64,000 bases of DNA from Thermanaerothrix daxensis (GTDB lineage: Bacteria; Chloroflexota; Anaerolineae; Anaerolineales; Anaerolineaceae): assembly GCF_001306145.1 (NCBI RefSeq), contig NZ_LGKO01000003.1:1-64000 (forward strand), in the 5' to 3' direction. The notes beneath the pieces were generated by a model that was given only the letters and a program-made list of their open reading frames with translations, had not been told where the DNA came from and searched no databases. The translations under genes were made by a program, and so were the position numbers. Shown in pieces: positions 8,161-16,793 of this stretch (positions are counted from its first letter, which is position 1; each line of letters begins with the position of its first letter).

Positions 8161-10433
8161 CATTTGAGATGCGCCAGGCTCAGGGACCGCCCATCGCTGG
8201 TGAGAATGAGGGTCCCGTGCAGGCCGGTTGCCGACCAGCCCGCCGGCAGGGTCTGAACGGGTGACCCCAACAGGATGCCCACCCCCGGCGCATTCAGAGC
8301 GGAAAACTCGGCCGCTGGGCCACGCAAGATCACCCCATCCAGCCCCTCCCCGCGCCGGGCCAGCGCGGCCAGCGTGGCTTGCGGCCAGGTTTCGCCAGCG
8401 ATGAGCACGCGCAGATCCCCGTATCTCACCAGCAGTGGCGTCTGCCCCGCCTCCGAAGGCAAGATTTCCAGGCTCAAATCCGGCGCAAGGAGGATCACCT
8501 GCCCGGCAAGAAGGCGCGGTTGAGCCATACCCCGTCCGCGCGCCTGATCCGCCAGGCGTGTGTGGGTGCGGGTTGCGTCAGGAGCCACTCCCCAGAGGAT
8601 CTGCTCCACCTCATAGCGCTGCAGCGTGAGGATTAATCCCTCTACCGGCGCGGCGCGCGGGCTGGTAATAAGAAGGGCATCCAGCCGCCGTGCCAGCGCC
8701 GGCTGGTAGCGCCCCAACGCAGCATCCAGAGCGTTGGCGGAAGGTGCCCCATCCACCAACAATGTTTGCCCGCCCGGCGCGCGAATGAGGATCGCCTGGC
8801 TCTGGGGCAGGTCGAAGAGCACCAGATGCAACTGCCCATCCGGCCGGAAAAGCGCCAGATTCCAGACCAACCCGGTCATCAACCCCAGCCCACCCAAAAG
8901 GACGCCCCCGCGCACATACGGGCGCAGGTTCATCCGCCGCCAGGCCAACGTCAGCCCCAGGAGCAGAGCATAGTAAAGCCCCACACTGCCCATCTCAAAC
9001 GGCGGCACAGGCAATGAAGCCAGTCCACCCCGGCTAAGGGCCAGCACCAGGCGATTGGAGTAAGCCGCTAGCGGCCACGCCAGGCCGGCCAGCCCCTGCC
9101 CGAGCGCCGGCGCCAGCAAGCCCACCAGCACGCTCAGCCCTCCCAGCACCATCAATGCCGGTTGCGCCGGCAGGATGAGCGGATTGGCGATCAGCAGGCT
9201 GAGGGAAAGGCGTCGAAAGTGCGCCAGCAGCACCGGCAGGGTGGTCAGTTGGGCAGCCAAAGTGACCAGCAGGTACTCTCCCACCCAACCGGCCAGACGC
9301 TGGGCCAGCGGGGAGCGCCAGCGGCGGATCAGGGCACGGGTAAATCCAGCCTGCAGTGGCTCGGCGTAGAGAATCAAACCCAGGGTTGCCATGACCGAAA
9401 GTTGGAAGGAGACCTCCCAGGGCAAGGTGGGGTTAAACAAGCACAACCCGGCAGCACTGAGGGCCAGCGCATTCAAACCGGCAGAAGCACGTCCGACCAT
9501 GCGCCCGCTTAGCGCCAGGCCGCTCATCAGAGCCGCCCGCAACACCGCCGGGTCGCCGCCCACGAGCAACGCATACAACCCCATCCCCAGTAGTGAGAGA
9601 CCGCCAGCAATCTCCAACGGGAAAATTCGCCCCAGCAGGGCCAGCAAACTGCCGCTGAGCAGGGTCATGTTAAAGCCCGAGATCGCAATGATGTGCGCCG
9701 TACCGGTGGTCTGATAAGCCCGTTCCAGATCCGGCGGGAAATCCTCATCCAGGCCCAGCAGAATGCCGGCTACCAGAGCAGCCTCCGGTTGGGGGTAGCA
9801 GCGGTTGACCAGGTCGTAAGCGCGCTGACGCAGGGCTTCCAGCCCGGCCCGCACCGGGTTACCGCGCCAGCCGGGTAGGGCGCGTGCCAGCGGGTAAGCC
9901 ATCTGGCTCAGAATGCCGCGTCGCTCCAGGTAGGCACGGTATGAGAACGCCTCACCCTCATCCGGCGCCTGCAGGGTTCCGTAGAGCCTCAGGCGCTGAC
10001 CGTATTCCCAGGTCTGAAACGGCAGGAGCGTGACCAGCACCCGACCCCGCACCGTCTGCACCGTACCCGGTGGCGCCTCAACCTGCTCGGCGCACACCGT
10101 CAGCAGGGTCACCCGCTCACGCCGATCCGGGGGTGCGCACACCCACCCCTGCAAAGCCACCTTGCCCTGTTCGTGCCAGGCGGTCAGCGCAGCCGACCGT
10201 TCCAGAGCCGCGGTGTGAAGAGCGTAACGCGCTCCCCCCAGCCCCAGCGCCACCACCAGCGCCAGAGGCGGCAGGGGCAGCCAGCCGGGTCGAGGCCACC
10301 GGCGGGCTGGGCGCCAGAAAAGCACCACCGCTCCAACCCCTGCAATCATCACCCAGGCAGGCAGCGGCAGGAGCAGGCATGCCGCCAAACCGATCCCGCT
10401 CAGAAAAGCCAGCGCAAGCCAAAACAGCGGCAC
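8160..10433 (-). CDS. comEC: ComEC/Rec2-type DNA uptake channel protein with degenerate C-terminal hydrolase domain
   Basis: A 757-residue polytopic membrane protein. An N-terminal DUF4131-like region precedes a competence domain with the hallmark HIIAISGFNMTLLSG (usually SGxH, here SGFN) and GGDPAVLRAALMSG. The family forms the inner-membrane channel that takes single-stranded DNA into the cytoplasm during transformation. The C-terminal metallo-beta-lactamase-like domain (about residue 530 on) has lost its metal ligands: where HxHxDH is expected, the sequence reads LLITSPRAAPVEGL (about 585-600). The start overlaps the upstream gene by 34 bases; a later start is possible but would cut the first helix. 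Confidence 0.88.
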   Translation of the reverse strand: MPLFWLALAFLSGIGLAACLLLPLPAWVMIAGVGAVVLFWRPARRWPRPGWLPLPPLALVVALGLGGARYALHTAALERSAALTAWHEQGKVALQGWVCAPPDRRERVTLLTVCAEQVEAPPGTVQTVRGRVLVTLLPFQTWEYGQRLRLYGTLQAPDEGEAFSYRAYLERRGILSQMAYPLARALPGWRGNPVRAGLEALRQRAYDLVNRCYPQPEAALVAGILLGLDEDFPPDLERAYQTTGTAHIIAISGFNMTLLSGSLLALLGRIFPLEIAGGLSLLGMGLYALLVGGDPAVLRAALMSGLALSGRMVGRASAGLNALALSAAGLCLFNPTLPWEVSFQLSVMATLGLILYAEPLQAGFTRALIRRWRSPLAQRLAGWVGEYLLVTLAAQLTTLPVLLAHFRRLSLSLLIANPLILPAQPALMVLGGLSVLVGLLAPALGQGLAGLAWPLAAYSNRLVLALSRGGLASLPVPPFEMGSVGLYYALLLGLTLAWRRMNLRPYVRGGVLLGGLGLMTGLVWNLALFRPDGQLHLVLFDLPQSQAILIRAPGGQTLLVDGAPSANALDAALGRYQPALARRLDALLITSPRAAPVEGLILTLQRYEVEQILWGVAPDATRTHTRLADQARGRGMAQPRLLAGQVILLAPDLSLEILPSEAGQTPLLVRYGDLRVLIAGETWPQATLAALARRGEGLDGVILRGPAAEFSALNAPGVGILLGSPVQTLPAGWSATGLHGTLILTSDGRSLSLAHLK

Positions 10434-11047
10434 AGCGCCCTCACCAGCGCACCGAGGCGGGGGATGAACCCGGGCGTCTGACGGGCGTAAGCCGCATAGG
10501 CCGCGCCGAACTCGGCGTGGAGTTTGGCTTCTTCCAGCCGGGCGCCAAGGAGAAAGTAGAGCGTGGCAGCCATATTAAATGCCAGGAGATTGCAGGTCAT
10601 CTGTGGCATCAGCCACAGTACGAGTAGGGAGCCGGTATAGAGCGGGTGGCGCATCCAGGCGTAGATGTCGTCGGTCACCAGGCGCGGCGGTGAAGTGGGA
10701 TTCTGACCCAGAGCCTGGGGGATGCCCAGAAATGCCATGGCCCCAGTCGCTCGCAAGCCGCGCCAGACCACCCATACTCCCAGTCCCTGCCCGAGTAGCG
10801 CAAGGCCCAGCCAGGGCCAGGTCAGGCGATAAAGGACGTGATCGGGGAGCAGGACCACCAGCGCCAACACCGGAAGCAAAGTGAGCCCACCCACGACCGA
10901 ATAAAGCAGGCGGTAGTAGCGCTGCACCCAGGCGGTGCCTAAAAAGCGCGCCAGAAAGCGCTTAAAAGCGTGAGTAGCGAGAGCGGAATGCAACCCACCG
11001 TAGAGCCCCATTGCCAAGAGAACCCAACCGAAACCGCTCTCGCCCAT
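10400..11047 (-). CDS. NnrU/isoprenylcysteine methyltransferase-like membrane protein
   Basis: A 215-residue protein with about five or six hydrophobic segments and the motif DDIYAWMRHPLYTGSLLVLW. The RHPxY.G pattern is that of the ICMT/PEMT and NnrU families, whose members methylate lipids or prenylated groups using SAM or, for NnrU, have unclear roles in nitrogen-oxide metabolism. The substrate is unknown. GAGGAAACC precedes the ATG. The gene lies between pepF and comEC on the same strand, 11 bases after pepF, and its end overlaps comEC. Confidence 0.7.
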   Translation of the reverse strand: MGESGFGWVLLAMGLYGGLHSALATHAFKRFLARFLGTAWVQRYYRLLYSVVGGLTLLPVLALVVLLPDHVLYRLTWPWLGLALLGQGLGVWVVWRGLRATGAMAFLGIPQALGQNPTSPPRLVTDDIYAWMRHPLYTGSLLVLWLMPQMTCNLLAFNMAATLYFLLGARLEEAKLHAEFGAAYAAYARQTPGFIPRLGALVRALCRCFGLRWLF

Positions 11048-11058
11048 GGTTTCCTCGT

Positions 11059-12840
11059 TCAGGCCGGGAGGGGCAGGGCTTCCAGTTGCGCCACCAGGTC
11101 ACTGAGCACGTCAAACCCACCCTGCCAGAACGCCGCCTGCGAGACATCCACCCCGGCTTCGTTCAGTATCTGAATGGGCGCTTTAGCACCACCCGCCTCA
11201 AGGATGCGCAGGTAGCGTGGGCGGAAGGCCGCCCCTTCACGGCGGTACTGCTGGTAAAGCGAGAGCACCAGCAACTGCCCAAACGCATAAGCATAGACGT
11301 AGAAGGGAGCTTCGTAGAAGTGCGGAATTGAAACCCACTCCCACTGGAATTCCTCGCTCAGGTCCACCGCATCGCCGAACTGCTCGCGCAGATTATCCAT
11401 GTAAGCCGCGGCAATCGCTTCCAGCGAAGCATCCTGGCGAATCATCTCGTGGGCCTGACGCTCAAAGAGGGCAAAGAAGGCCTGCCGCTGAATGGTGCCG
11501 TAGGCATCGTCCATCTGGCGGAAGAGCAGGTCAGCACGCACGGCTTCGTCCTGCTCCTCATTGAGCAGGCGGTCCACCAGCAGCATCTCGCCAAAGGTCG
11601 AAGCCGTCTCGGCCAGGGGTAGGGTGGCATGGAAGGTGAGGACGCTGTGATGCTCGGCCAGCATGGAGTGGATGGCGTGTCCTAATTCATGCGCCAGGGT
11701 TGCCACATCGTGGGCCCGTCCGTTGTAGTTGGTCAGCACCCAGGGGGTCAGACCGGGGACGGCGCTCCAGCAAAACGCCCCCGCACGCTTACCGTGACGG
11801 ATCTCGGAATCGAGGTGGCGCTGCTCGAAAACGCGTTGGGCCAGGCGGGCAATGCGGGGTTCAAAAGCCTCGAACGAATCCAATACCAGCCAGGCCGCCT
11901 GCTCAAAGGGGTAGATTTTATCCGCCTGCGTCACCGGCGCGTAGATATCATAACGACGCAGGTGCTCCACTCCCAACCAGCGCGCCTTGAGGCGGAAGAA
12001 ACGGCGAAAGACCTCAGTGTTGGCCCGGCACACCTCGAGCAGTGTCTCCACCACCTCATCCGGCAAATCGTTCATGCGATTGCGGGCAGAAATGGGGCTG
12101 GAGTGTTTGCGTAAGGTGACCTGCTCGTTGTACCAATCGCGCACCAGTGCCTGGTAAATTTGCGCCAGGAGGGGCGCCTCCTCGCCGTAAACGCGGTAGA
12201 GTTCCTGGTAGGCGGCGGCGCGCAGGTCGGGATTGGCACCGCGCGCGTAGGCCATCAGAGCATCGCGGGTCAGTTCCTTCTCCTCCCCGTCCACGGTCAG
12301 CCTGAACACATAGCGGCTTGTGATGGATTCATAGAGACGCTGCAAGGCACTCTGGCCCGTCACGTTTTTAAGATTGATAATTTTCTCCTCTGGTTCACTA
12401 AGGGTGTGGGGGCGAAAACGACGCAGGGTCTCCAACCAGTAACGCCGATCCCCCGAAACCGCAAGCAGGCGCTCTGCGGCTGGATCGGGAAGCCCCTTCC
12501 ACCACAGTTCAAAGAAGAGAGTGCGGTTGGCCAATTCGGCCAGGAATTGCTCCACCCGTGCCACCAGGGTTTGGGCCACCGGGTTGCGGGTGTCTTCGCT
12601 AAAAAGCAGGTTGGCATACCCGTACAGGCGGGAGGCCAGATCGTGCAATTGCTCAATCCGGGCCAGGATATCTTGGAAGGCGGACTCGGGCATATCCTCC
12701 CGCAGGGTTGGACGCAGTGCCTCCAGCGCAGCCGTTTGCGCCTCCAGTTGTTGGAAAGCGGCTTCCAGTTCAGGGCTCTGCGGGCCGGGGAACAGGTCCT
12801 CCAGCGACCAGCGAGTTTGAGTAAAGAGCGATTCCGTCAT
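11059..12840 (-). CDS. pepF: Oligoendopeptidase F, M3 family zinc peptidase
   Basis: A 593-residue cytoplasmic peptidase that cleaves peptides of roughly 7-17 residues. The zinc site HELGH is at about residue 385, with the downstream glutamate ligand in ETASTFGEM. The N-terminal helical region (about residues 100-190) and overall length match PepF/M3 proteins. The ATG at 12840 has a weak TGAGG site upstream. It is the first gene of a leftward pepF, ICMT-like, comEC run. Confidence 0.94.
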   Translation of the reverse strand: MTESLFTQTRWSLEDLFPGPQSPELEAAFQQLEAQTAALEALRPTLREDMPESAFQDILARIEQLHDLASRLYGYANLLFSEDTRNPVAQTLVARVEQFLAELANRTLFFELWWKGLPDPAAERLLAVSGDRRYWLETLRRFRPHTLSEPEEKIINLKNVTGQSALQRLYESITSRYVFRLTVDGEEKELTRDALMAYARGANPDLRAAAYQELYRVYGEEAPLLAQIYQALVRDWYNEQVTLRKHSSPISARNRMNDLPDEVVETLLEVCRANTEVFRRFFRLKARWLGVEHLRRYDIYAPVTQADKIYPFEQAAWLVLDSFEAFEPRIARLAQRVFEQRHLDSEIRHGKRAGAFCWSAVPGLTPWVLTNYNGRAHDVATLAHELGHAIHSMLAEHHSVLTFHATLPLAETASTFGEMLLVDRLLNEEQDEAVRADLLFRQMDDAYGTIQRQAFFALFERQAHEMIRQDASLEAIAAAYMDNLREQFGDAVDLSEEFQWEWVSIPHFYEAPFYVYAYAFGQLLVLSLYQQYRREGAAFRPRYLRILEAGGAKAPIQILNEAGVDVSQAAFWQGGFDVLSDLVAQLEALPLPA

Positions 12841-12976
12841 AGAAAAACAACCTCAGCCGAAGAGATCAATAACCACTGCCCTTGAAAGCAGTAGTCTTAT
12901 TTTACTCCGGGAATGCGGAGAGGGCGAGAAAGGAAGTCTCTCCAAGATTATTCACCCTTGTCACCTCTCCAACCAT

Positions 12977-13005
12977 TTGACTTTTCCCCCCATCGTGGCT
13001 ATACT
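12977..13005 (+). promoter_or_regulatory. Sigma-70-type promoter of the thiamine operon
   Basis: -35 TTGACT (12977-12982) and -10 TATACT (13000-13005) with 17-base spacing. Transcription would start just before the TPP aptamer. Confidence 0.75.
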
Positions 13006-13015
13006 AGGCATAGAC

Positions 13016-13105
13016 AACGGGGAGCCCGGTGAGGCCGGGCTGAGAGGAGGGCCGTCCAGCCCTCGACCCGCAGAACCTGATCCGGGTAATGCCGGCGGAG
13101 GGACG
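13016..13105 (+). promoter_or_regulatory. TPP riboswitch (THI element)
   Basis: The THI-box consensus is complete: CGGGGAGCCC, then GGGCTGAGAGG, ACCCGCAGAACCTGATCCGG, GTAATGCCGGCGGAGGGA. It senses thiamine pyrophosphate and precedes thiN-thiB-thiP. Bases 13094-13102 (GGCGGAGGG) of the aptamer 3' strand are perfectly complementary to 13136-13144 (CCCTCCGCC) in the following terminator, which gives the antiterminator expected for the ligand-free state. Confidence 0.97.
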
Positions 13106-13132
13106 ATAACCTCAGGTTAACCGCACCTCATC

Positions 13133-13168
13133 CCGCCCTCCGCCCTTGCTGGAGGGCGGTTGTGTTTA
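13133..13168 (+). terminator. Intrinsic terminator, expression platform of the TPP riboswitch
   Basis: A 9-bp stem CCGCCCTCC/GGAGGGCGG (13133-13141 with 13151-13159), then TTGTGTTT. It lies 13 bases before the thiN start. Its 5' arm is shared with the antiterminator pairing to the aptamer. Confidence 0.8.
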
Positions 13169-13181
13169 TGGAGCCAATGCC

Positions 13182-13847
13182 ATGTCTCGCGCCGTGATCT
13201 TTGCCAACGGTCAACTGGAACGCCCCACCGCCATCGCGGCCTGGCTGCAGCCAGAGGATTTTCTGGTCGCTGCCGATGGCGGCCTGGCCCATCTGTTGCG
13301 CCTTGGGCAACTCCCTCACCTCCTCATCGGTGACCTGGACTCGGTCTCTGCGGAGCAACTGGCGCAGATGCAGGCCCGGGGTGTGCGCATTGAGCGTTAC
13401 CCCACCGCAAAGAATGAAACCGACCTCGAACTGGCCTTACAGTGGGTGGTGCGTGCAGGTTATACGGTGATCCGTGTGGTGGCTGCACTGGGTGGGCGCC
13501 TTGATCAGACCCTGGGCAACATCTTCCTGCTCATGCAGCCCGAACTGGCTACCTGCGATGTGCGCCTGGAAGACGGCGTCCAGGAGGTCTTCCTCATTCG
13601 CTCACAGGCCACGCTCGAAGGTCAACCCGGCGAAACGGTTTCGCTTCTGCCACTGGGTGGGCCGGCGCGAGGCATCCACACCCAGGGACTGCGCTACCCC
13701 CTGCACGGGGAAACGCTCTACCCGGAGCACACCCGCGGCATCAGCAACGAACTGGTGACCCCTCAGGCCCACATCCGGCTGGAAAGCGGCCTCCTTCTCT
13801 GCATCCACACCCACCGCCCCCCGCAAATCCTTACTGGAGGTGTGTAA
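13182..13847 (+). CDS. thiN: Thiamine pyrophosphokinase (thiamine diphosphokinase)
   Basis: A 221-residue enzyme that transfers pyrophosphate from ATP to thiamine to make TPP. ADGG (31-34), GDLDS (50-54) and KNETDLELAL (77-86) are the substrate and Mg-binding motifs of the family, and GGRLDQTLGN follows. The frame is open 12 codons upstream, but that would run into the terminator stem; ATG 13182 gives the usual N-terminus. It is the first gene behind the TPP riboswitch, together with a thiamine importer: uptake followed by activation. Confidence 0.94.
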   Translation: MSRAVIFANGQLERPTAIAAWLQPEDFLVAADGGLAHLLRLGQLPHLLIGDLDSVSAEQLAQMQARGVRIERYPTAKNETDLELALQWVVRAGYTVIRVVAALGGRLDQTLGNIFLLMQPELATCDVRLEDGVQEVFLIRSQATLEGQPGETVSLLPLGGPARGIHTQGLRYPLHGETLYPEHTRGISNELVTPQAHIRLESGLLLCIHTHRPPQILTGGV

Positions 13848-13848
13848 G

Positions 13849-14931
13849 ATGAAAAACCCCATGTTGCGTTTACTCGCCTTCTTTCTGGCACTCCTGGTGC
13901 TGGTGGCCTGCGCCCCTGCAACCACCTCCACACCCACCGCTTCACCCACCCCCGCCGCTCCCACAGAACTGCGCCTGATGACCCACGACTCTTTTGCCGC
14001 CAGCGAGGAGGTGATTGCCGAGTTCGAGCGCCAGCACAACGTTAAGTTGGTCATTCTGCCCAGCGGGGATACCGGCGCCATGCTCAGCCAGGCCATTCTA
14101 ACCAAGAGCGCCCCCCTGGCGGATGTCCTTTACGGCGTGGATAATACCTTCCTATCCCGCGCGCTGCAAGAAGATCTCTTTGAGCCTTACACATCCCCAC
14201 TGCTGGCCAACATCCCCGAGGAATTTGTCCTCGATCCGCAACACCGCGTCCTGCCGGTAGATTACGGGGATGTGTGCATCAACTACGATAAGCGCTACTT
14301 TGCCGAACACAATCTGCCCGTTCCTCAATCGCTGGAAGATCTGACCCGACCCGAGTACAAGGGCCTGCTGGTGGTCGAAAATCCAGCCACCTCTTCTCCG
14401 GGACTGGCCTTCCTGATGGCCACCGTGGCCCATTTTGGCGATCCGGGCTACCTGGATTTCTGGAAGCAATTGCGCGAAAACGGGGTGGTCGTGGTCAACG
14501 ATTGGGAAACCGCCTACTACACCAACTTCAGCGGTTCCTCTGGCAAGGGGCCACAACCGATGGTGGTTTCCTACGGCTCCAGCCCCCCGGCCGAGGTGAT
14601 CTTCGCCGAGCAGCCGCTGGAAGATGCCCCCACTGCCTCCATCGTCGCTCCCGACACCTGCTTCCGTCAGATCGAGTTTGTGGGCATCCTCAAAGGGACG
14701 CAGAAGCGAGCCCTGGCCGAAAAGTGGATTGACTACATGCTGGATCGGCGCTTCCAGGAAGACATGCCCCTGCAGATGTTCGTCTTCCCGGTCAACCCCC
14801 AGGCTCAATTGCCCGAGGCGTTTGTGAAATACGCCCAAATCCCCACAAAACCGGCCACGCTTGACCCGGCGCTGATCGCCGAGAAACGCGAAGCCTGGAT
14901 CCAGGCCTGGACGGAAACGGTGCTGCGGTGA
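13849..14931 (+). CDS. thiB: Thiamine ABC transporter substrate-binding lipoprotein (ThiB-like)
   Basis: A 360-residue periplasmic-type binding protein with a lipoprotein signal; the lipidated Cys is residue 21 (LVLVAC), followed by a Thr/Pro-rich linker. The mature protein starts ELRLMTHDSFAASEEVI and has the family pattern DVLYGVDNTFLSRAL, VDYGDVCINYDK and ATSSPGLAFLM of TbpA/ThiB, which binds thiamine or TPP. GGAGG 8 bases upstream fixes ATG 13849, one base after the thiN stop. Control by the TPP riboswitch agrees with a thiamine role. Confidence 0.92.
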   Translation: MKNPMLRLLAFFLALLVLVACAPATTSTPTASPTPAAPTELRLMTHDSFAASEEVIAEFERQHNVKLVILPSGDTGAMLSQAILTKSAPLADVLYGVDNTFLSRALQEDLFEPYTSPLLANIPEEFVLDPQHRVLPVDYGDVCINYDKRYFAEHNLPVPQSLEDLTRPEYKGLLVVENPATSSPGLAFLMATVAHFGDPGYLDFWKQLRENGVVVVNDWETAYYTNFSGSSGKGPQPMVVSYGSSPPAEVIFAEQPLEDAPTASIVAPDTCFRQIEFVGILKGTQKRALAEKWIDYMLDRRFQEDMPLQMFVFPVNPQAQLPEAFVKYAQIPTKPATLDPALIAEKREAWIQAWTETVLR

Positions 14932-16649
14932 GCACAGGTGCGGCTGTCTTACCTGCACGACCCGCCCGAGGTTGGGCCGCCCTCGGGCTTTGGCTGCTGC
15001 CTTTGCTCTTCCTGCTCATCTTTTACTTCACCCCTCTCTTCAGCATTTTACGCCTGGCCGGAGAGGCCCTGCTCCGCGAGGGTCCCTCCCCCAGGCTGTG
15101 GGGGCACCTGGAACGCCCCCTGGTTTTCACCCTCTGGCAGGCCGGCCTTTCCACACTACTTACATTGCTGGTCGGCCTGCCGGGGGCCTATCTCTTCGGG
15201 CGTTTCACTTTCCCCGGTAAGGGCCTCTTGCGCGTGTTGACCACCCTACCTTTCATCCTGCCCACCGTGGTTGTCGCCGCCGGCTTCAATGCGCTCATCG
15301 GACCGCGCGGCTGGCTCAATATCTTGCTGATGCAAGGGCTGGGGCTGAGTGAGCCGCCCATCCGTCTGATGCATTCTCTGGGCGCCATTCTCCTGGCGCA
15401 TGTTTTCTACAACACCACCATTGTCCTGCGCGTGGTCGGCAGTGCCTGGGCACAACTGGACCCGCGCTTGGAACAGGCGGCACGCGTGCTGGGCGCTTCG
15501 CCCTGGCGGGCGCTGTGGGAAATCACCCTGCCCCTGCTGCGCCCGTCCATCCTGGCTGCCGCTTTGCTGGTGTTTCTCTTCGATTTCACCAGTTTCGGCG
15601 TCATCCTGCTCCTGGGCGGCCCTCGCTTCGCCACCCTGGAAGTGGAGATCTACCTTCAGGCTTTGCAGATGCTCAATCTGCCCCTGGCAGGCCTGCTCTC
15701 AATACTGCAATTGGGCTGTACCTTGGTCTTCCTGGGGCTTTATCAGCGGATCGCCGCCCAGGTAAATGTGCCGATCTCCCCCCGCGTCCAGGGCGAGGGC
15801 CTTCACCCGCCCCGCACCCCGGCGGAACGCGCCTTTGTTGGGGTCATGCTCACCATGTTAATCGTGCTCCTGCTCCTGCCCATGGCCGCACTGCCTCTGC
15901 GCTCGGTCGTGCGCCTGGAGGCTGCCCGCGGCGAGCGCGGTGCGGTTACGCCGGGGCTTACCCTGGATTACTATCGCGAACTTTTCATTAACCGCCGCGG
16001 TTCCTACTTCTACGTACCCCCGATCCAGGCGGCGCGTAACTCCTTGCTCTACGCCGGCGCCACCATGAGCCTGGCGCTCAGCCTGGGCGGCTTAACCACC
16101 GCCGCCATGACACGCCTGCGCCGCCCGCCGCGCTGGTTGGACCTTTTGCTCATGCTCCCTCTGGGCACTTCTGCGGTAACGCTGGGGCTGGGCTTCATTG
16201 TGGTCTTCAACCGCCCGCCGCTCATCGCACGCGATTTTCCGCTCATGATCCCGATTGCCCACACGTTGGTGGCCCTGCCCTTTGTTGTGCGCACCCTGCA
16301 GCCGGCGCTGGCCACCATTCCCGCCAACCTGCGCCAGGCCGCTGCCGTCCTGGGAGCATCTCCCTGGCGCGTGTGGTGGGAAGTAGATTTTCCCATTGTC
16401 CTGCGCGCCGTCATTGTGGCAGCAGTCTTCGCCTTTACCACCTCGCTGGGGGAATTCGGCGCCACAATGTTCCTGGTGCGCCCAGAGTATCCCACCGTGC
16501 CGGTTGCCATCTACCGCTTCATCTCGCAACCCGGCGCGCTCAATTACGGCCAGGCGCTGGCCATGTCCACGATTCTCATGGGGTTGTGCGGGCTGGGGGT
16601 GGCTGTAATCGAACGCCTGCGCCTGCCGGGGCTGCCCCAAACCTGGTGA
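14928..16649 (+). CDS. thiP: Thiamine ABC transporter fused permease (ThiP-like)
   Basis: A 573-residue membrane protein made of two tandem permease halves (about 1-280 and 300-573), each with six helices and its own ATPase-coupling loop (LGASPWRALWEITLPLL and LGASPWRVWWEVDFPIV). This is the layout of ThiP and FbpB. It starts at GTG 14928, overlapping the thiB stop by 4 bases. No ThiQ ATPase gene follows; the next locus is the repeat-flanked insert. The ATPase must be supplied from elsewhere if the system works. Confidence 0.92.
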   Translation: MSTGAAVLPARPARGWAALGLWLLPLLFLLIFYFTPLFSILRLAGEALLREGPSPRLWGHLERPLVFTLWQAGLSTLLTLLVGLPGAYLFGRFTFPGKGLLRVLTTLPFILPTVVVAAGFNALIGPRGWLNILLMQGLGLSEPPIRLMHSLGAILLAHVFYNTTIVLRVVGSAWAQLDPRLEQAARVLGASPWRALWEITLPLLRPSILAAALLVFLFDFTSFGVILLLGGPRFATLEVEIYLQALQMLNLPLAGLLSILQLGCTLVFLGLYQRIAAQVNVPISPRVQGEGLHPPRTPAERAFVGVMLTMLIVLLLLPMAALPLRSVVRLEAARGERGAVTPGLTLDYYRELFINRRGSYFYVPPIQAARNSLLYAGATMSLALSLGGLTTAAMTRLRRPPRWLDLLLMLPLGTSAVTLGLGFIVVFNRPPLIARDFPLMIPIAHTLVALPFVVRTLQPALATIPANLRQAAAVLGASPWRVWWEVDFPIVLRAVIVAAVFAFTTSLGEFGATMFLVRPEYPTVPVAIYRFISQPGALNYGQALAMSTILMGLCGLGVAVIERLRLPGLPQTW

Positions 16650-16661
16650 GGTTCATCCCTC

Positions 16662-16694
16662 TCGCACCAGCAGGCTGATGCTCTCAATGTGGTA
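16662..16694. repeat. Left copy of a 33-bp perfect direct repeat (3' end of rlmD-like gene)
   Basis: Identical over 33 bases to 17873-17905. Read on the minus strand it encodes YHIESISLLVR and then continues REG-stop, ending at 16653, only 3 bases from the thiP stop. This looks like the original end of the rlmD-like gene left behind by an insertion. Confidence 0.9.
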
Positions 16695-16793
16695 AACCGT
16701 GATAAACCATAGACACAGAGGATTGAACCGGCACTACTCTGCCCCATTCCTTAGAAGGCTATAATAAAACAAACCTCATTGACCCCAAGGGAC

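Noticed and set aside
16700-16740. GGTTCAATCC on the minus strand at the edge of the insert, as a possible tRNA remnant or attachment site
   Set aside because: The flanking bases do not form a T-stem and nothing else of a tRNA is present.
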